Positions 60,903 through 64,000 of a DNA stretch of 64,000 nt are shown piece by piece (the first letter of the stretch is position 1; every line of letters starts with the position of its first letter). Source of the stretch: Akkermansia sp. N21116 (lineage in GTDB: Bacteria > Verrucomicrobiota > Verrucomicrobiia > Verrucomicrobiales > Akkermansiaceae). The stretch lies in assembly GCF_029854705.2 (NCBI RefSeq), contig NZ_CP139035.1, positions 1,178,001 to 1,242,000 of the forward strand. The letters are read 5' to 3'. A model generated the notes under the pieces. The model was not told the origin of the DNA. It did not search any database and worked only from the letters and a program-made list of their open reading frames with translations. Made by a program: the position numbers and the translations under genes.

Positions 60903-61919
60903 TTATTTGCCGATGACAGTCCAATAGGGAGCATGGGAGGCTTTGTTTTTGAGTAGATCTGCGTGATCGTCATCCAATTTGGCGAGGATCATTTGGAAGC
61001 CTGCCTGTTCCTGGACGGTAAGGATTTCCGCGATGCGGGAATCCGCGATAATCATGCCCCGCTCTTTGAGGATTTGTGAGGCTTTGCGGAACACGATGCT
61101 CAATTCCATGTGGGTCGTGGCTCCTACTCCGTTAATATAGAGAGCGACTTTGTCACCGGCTTGCGGTTTGATTTTCTTGATCAGAAGCTCGATCATTTGG
61201 GTGGCAACATTGTCGGCACTGGAGAATTGCTGGCGACCGCCTCCTCCTTCGCCGTGCTGCCCCATGCCGATTTCGATTTCCCCTTCAGGGAGTTCGGCAA
61301 TGACGGCTCCGTTCTGGGGATGCGTACAACTACGCATGGCAACGGCAATCGTTGCGATACCTTGGTTGAAACGTTCTCCGATTTCCAGAATTTCCTCCAG
61401 GGATTTACCATCTTCGGCAGCTGCGCCAACGACTTTGTAGAGCGGTACGCACCCGGCGAGGCCCCGGCGATCGTCGTCGGGGGCGTCCAGACCTGCGCTG
61501 ATATCGTCGTGGGTAAGGATTGTTTTTACTTTGATCCCGGCTCTTTCCGCCAGTTGGACAGCCATATTGGCGCTCATGACGTCTCCGGAATGGTTGAGAA
61601 CAACCAATAAAATCCCCGCATCGCGCTTGAACAATTGAAGCGCTTTGAAGAGACGCTGAGCACCGGGAGCGGCAAAGATATCCCCGACGACGGAACAGTC
61701 CAGCATGCCCTCTCCGACGAAGCCGCTCAGGGCAGGTTCGTGACCGGAACCGCCGAGGGTGACGATAGCGACTTTGTCCTGGCTTTTGGGGGTGGCTCGG
61801 ACGACGATGTTTTCTTCGGCCAGAGCTACCTGGTCGGGATAGGCTGCAATGTAGCCTTCGAGGACTTCCCGGGTGATATCTTCCGGGGCATTGATAAATT
61901 TGTAAACCATAGGATTCAA
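60903..61919 (-). CDS. dhaK: dihydroxyacetone kinase subunit DhaK
   Basis: The 338-residue product has all substrate-binding features: VTLGGSGHEPALSGFVGEG, NHSGDVMSANMAVQLA, and the covalent-substrate His in GMGQHGEGGGGRQQF. It binds dihydroxyacetone or a related short ketose through a hemiaminal and receives phosphate from DhaL. Similar DhaK-DhaL pairs act on erythrulose in some bacteria. It starts 26 nt after the VOC gene and precedes dhaL by 66 nt that contain a hairpin. Confidence 0.95.
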   Translation of the reverse strand: MNPMVYKFINAPEDITREVLEGYIAAYPDQVALAEENIVVRATPKSQDKVAIVTLGGSGHEPALSGFVGEGMLDCSVVGDIFAAPGAQRLFKALQLFKRDAGILLVVLNHSGDVMSANMAVQLAERAGIKVKTILTHDDISAGLDAPDDDRRGLAGCVPLYKVVGAAAEDGKSLEEILEIGERFNQGIATIAVAMRSCTHPQNGAVIAELPEGEIEIGMGQHGEGGGGRQQFSSADNVATQMIELLIKKIKPQAGDKVALYINGVGATTHMELSIVFRKASQILKERGMIIADSRIAEILTVQEQAGFQMILAKLDDDHADLLKNKASHAPYWTVIGK

Positions 61920-61945
61920 TAAGGAAAGAGTTTGGTATTAGTGTA

Positions 61946-62266
61946 TTAGTGTTTGGCGAATTCCATCAGTTCCAACGGGATGCCTTCTTCTTCGATAAAG
62001 GCGATGGTGAGGGTATCGCTGCAGGCTGTCGGGGGGAATAAAACGGTAGCTCCCTTGAGTTCTTCTTCCAGAGAATCTACCTCATAGGCGATGTGCGGTA
62101 CTGTCTGAATCAGCTCGCACATGCAACTGCCGGGTTCAAAACGAAGGTATTCGATTTTATTCGGGCTTTGCGTGGGATCCGTGAGGTGGACGCTCAATCC
62201 TTCGTTGTAAACTTCTCCCGGCTGGGGGGTGGTGGTCGGAACTCCGAAATGGTTGATAGTTCTCAT
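61946..62266 (-). CDS. small VOC/glyoxalase-like protein
   Basis: The 106-residue protein (MRTINHFGVPTTTPQPGEVY) has two beta-alpha-beta units with strands IEYLRFEPGS and IAYEVDSLEEEL, a late GIPLELMEFAKH, as in the vicinal oxygen chelate fold. His 6, Glu 38 and Glu 102 could bind a metal. It sits between the lyxose-isomerase-like gene and dhaK, 33 and 26 nt from each, so belongs to the operon. A methylglyoxal or aldehyde-related role would fit triose metabolism but is not shown. Confidence 0.6.
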   Translation of the reverse strand: MRTINHFGVPTTTPQPGEVYNEGLSVHLTDPTQSPNKIEYLRFEPGSCMCELIQTVPHIAYEVDSLEEELKGATVLFPPTACSDTLTIAFIEEEGIPLELMEFAKH

Positions 62267-62299
62267 GGTATGGAGACGTTTTCCGGTTATACTTTTGGG

Positions 62300-63010
62300 T
62301 TACAGGCTGGCTTTTTTGTTGGAGAAACGCAACCCGTCATTGTCGTGGTAGCAGGCGTATTCGGAAACGACAGCACCATGAGGTCCGGCATACAGGAAAT
62401 GCCATGTTTCGATTTTCTTCAAATGAACCAATTCACCTGCCTTTTGGTGGATGAAATTCTTGGAAATAGTGGTTGCACGCTGAGATTCGGGGATAGCCGG
62501 GGCATCTGGTGTCGGTTCTCCGACTTCGGAGAAGTTGTAGCAGTCTCCCTTTTGTACCATCCATGATTCGAATTTGGCAGGCATGGATGTCTTGACATGC
62601 TTGTGTTCGGGGATCATTTGTCCCGGCAGCAGATAGATTTCGTGGGCGAAATAGCTGTGTTCCTTGTCGTTGACCCAGAAAATGCCGCCCATACCGACGT
62701 TTTCAAAGTCACCGAGACCGAAGTCGGTAAACCAGATATCCTTTTCCATCAGTGGCGTGACGGGGATTCCGTAATGTTCGAACATTTCGTAGAAAGCCTT
62801 GCGGGCTACATCCTGTTTGAAGTTGCCCTGTTCGTCATAGAAATCCTTATTGGTATATTTCTTTTGGAACGGAGCCTTGTTTTCTGTAGTTTGGGTTGAG
62901 TTATTCATGGTTGAAGTGGAAGCTGCCTGATTGTTATTGGCCAGAGCAATGGAGGAAATGGCCACGCCAAGAATGCAGACGATACTTTTGATCATAAAAG
63001 ATAAATGCAT
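62300..63010 (-). CDS. secreted cupin, D-lyxose isomerase-like
   Basis: The predicted 236-residue product has a signal peptide (MHLSFMIKSIVCILGVAISS, cut near IALANNN); ATG 62995 is an alternative. The mature part resembles D-lyxose ketol-isomerase cupins: AFYEMFEHYGIPVTP, DFGLGDFENVGMGGIFWVN, the metal site LPGQMIPEHKHV (His-x-His) with Glu and a later His in ETWHFLYAGPHG, then VVSEYACYHDNDGL. Lyxose isomerases are cytosolic, so an exported version is unusual; it may act as a sugar-binding or isomerising protein in the periplasm. It is first in the dhaK operon, 33 nt before the VOC gene. Confidence 0.65.
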   Translation of the reverse strand: MHLSFMIKSIVCILGVAISSIALANNNQAASTSTMNNSTQTTENKAPFQKKYTNKDFYDEQGNFKQDVARKAFYEMFEHYGIPVTPLMEKDIWFTDFGLGDFENVGMGGIFWVNDKEHSYFAHEIYLLPGQMIPEHKHVKTSMPAKFESWMVQKGDCYNFSEVGEPTPDAPAIPESQRATTISKNFIHQKAGELVHLKKIETWHFLYAGPHGAVVSEYACYHDNDGLRFSNKKASL

Positions 63011-63127
63011 AGTGTTATTGATACAATAAAGAGTTGTCGGGGGCAAGGAGAAAATTCGTTTTTCGGGAAAATCTCCGAGAATATACTTCGCGAATTGGTA
63101 TTTGGGTTGTATAATCTATCTTACCGG

Positions 63128-64000
63128 TTATTGGGAAATAGGTATAAGTTCAACATTACCGCGAGAATCTGCTTGTCCGTCGGAGCGGACACGGGCAATG
63201 ATGCGGCATGAGTTGTTGCCCTGGGCATCCTGCGGGATACGGAACCGATAGACATTATTGATATTTTCAATTCCCGTTGTTCCATTTTGTTGGATGTCAG
63301 CGACGGTGTTGCCGTCCATTTCTATCCTTACATGGCTGATTTCGAGTTTATTGGTGCCTTTCGTGTATGAAAAGCGAAGGGCTTTGGCTTGCTTCAGCGC
63401 GGATGGAGAGACAGACCATGACAATTCCTTCCACTCCGTACCGACGGTTTCGGGATTCCAGGTTCCGATCAGGATTCCTTCCGGCTGTTTGATGATATCG
63501 GGAGAGACTTTGGCGGCTCGTGCGATCAATTCCCGGGCTGCGGCGACAGGGTCTTCAAAGGGAGAAACAGGCGATACCCCTCGGTTTTTTTCTACCCAGT
63601 CGCGTTCCCAGGCCGGAAGGTCGATTTTGACGAATGGATCGAATTTCGCTTTCAGATATTCTTTGCGGCGGGGTAGATAATAGTCCCGGATCAAACCGGA
63701 CCATATTTTAGCTGCATAATCATCGATGGGAGGCCCCCAGATTGTGACCAGACGGCGGGCGTTTTTTTCGTAGTAGTCCTTAAGCTCCTGGGATGAGCCG
63801 TGCTTCCGGGCATAATTGAGCCAGACATCGAGGCGATGGATGGGATGGGAGGCGAGCAGGCGGTCCATGCCGCTCATGAGGGCTTCGATTTCCTGTTCAT
63901 ACCGTTTGGCTTGATCCATGTTGTCGTCTTGCATGGCCATTTCGCTAGCCTGGATCAGGAGTTCGATTTTCCCTCCAAGATAGGCAGCTGTAAGCTCGGT
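63128..64000 (-). CDS. GH89 alpha-N-acetylglucosaminidase, C-terminal part (partial)
   Basis: The frame runs out of the right edge without a start, giving the last 290 residues. The segment LLASHPIHRLDVWLNYARKH, then KDYYEKNARRLVTIWGPP, DYAAKIWSGLIRDYYLPRR is the characteristic C-terminal helical domain of NAGLU (GH89). A further 110 residues resemble a beta-sandwich (discoidin or similar). GH89 enzymes release alpha-1,4-linked GlcNAc, a cap found on gastric and other mucins. The catalytic domain lies outside the window, so activity cannot be checked here. It is 117 bp upstream of the cupin gene, same strand. Confidence 0.88.
   Translation of the reverse strand, partial: TELTAAYLGGKIELLIQASEMAMQDDNMDQAKRYEQEIEALMSGMDRLLASHPIHRLDVWLNYARKHGSSQELKDYYEKNARRLVTIWGPPIDDYAAKIWSGLIRDYYLPRRKEYLKAKFDPFVKIDLPAWERDWVEKNRGVSPVSPFEDPVAAARELIARAAKVSPDIIKQPEGILIGTWNPETVGTEWKELSWSVSPSALKQAKALRFSYTKGTNKLEISHVRIEMDGNTVADIQQNGTTGIENINNVYRFRIPQDAQGNNSCRIIARVRSDGQADSRGNVELIPISQ

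Overview
The window looks like a chromosome segment of a Gram-negative, mucin-degrading Verrucomicrobium of the Akkermansiaceae type. The grounds are outer-membrane biogenesis genes (an OmpH/Skp chaperone next to lpxD), two secreted GH20 hexosaminidases, nagA and a GH89 alpha-N-acetylglucosaminidase, a Rho factor with a very long basic N-terminal extension, PVC-type secreted haem proteins with a hydrazine-synthase-like region, and weak or absent Shine-Dalgarno sites. The genus is inferred from gene content; no rRNA or marker comparison was possible.

The left third (1-19,850) is accessory DNA. Positions 1-6,547 are one end of an integrated element: small packed genes, an unknown 307-residue protein translationally coupled to a solitary AbiEi-type antitoxin, then a leftward integrase - excisionase - Rep-like module ending at a 45-nt 3' fragment of a tRNA-Met gene followed by that tRNA's terminator. 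The rest of the element and the intact tRNA should lie left of the window. Then come an acyltransferase and a divergent locus (8,400-14,666). Its leftward arm has two HTH regulators and a membrane Ser/Thr kinase broken by a frameshift. Its rightward arm has a TRL-like lipoprotein, three more lipoproteins and two membrane proteins. The kinase ectodomain appears to be a duplicated version of the domain in the neighbouring lipoproteins. After that is 1.6 kb of AT-rich, gene-free DNA with three decayed repeat copies, an operon of an XRE-ImmA/IrrE protein with two unknown proteins under a perfect 11-bp inverted repeat, and a YefM-YoeB toxin-antitoxin pair between roughly 80-bp repeats that end in tRNA-Ser(GGA).

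From 20,073 onward the sequence is mostly backbone: ruvB, fabH, a CysJ-like reductase, an acyltransferase, yebC-rho, leuB, an FAD oxidoreductase, hisF, a TrkH/KtrB-TrkA potassium system, an RRM protein, panC, a LolD-type ATPase, ompH-lpxD and a Nudix hydrolase. Amino-sugar genes are interspersed: GH20 at 31,472 and 38,091, and nagA at 40,832. The second GH20 is translationally coupled to an E2-like protein that has lost both its lipoyl lysine and its catalytic histidine.

The right part holds a four-gene secreted haem/beta-propeller operon (47,975-55,487), a catalase with a possible PerR/Fur-like box, and a carbohydrate cluster: a secreted lyxose-isomerase-like cupin, a VOC protein, DhaK, DhaL, an LsrF-like class I aldolase and a separately transcribed class II aldolase. 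The window ends inside a GH89 gene. The best candidates for undescribed biology are the kinase/lipoprotein locus, the ImmA/IrrE three-gene operon, the E2-like pseudoenzyme and the haem-protein operon. All functional proposals come from reading the sequence; no database search was run.
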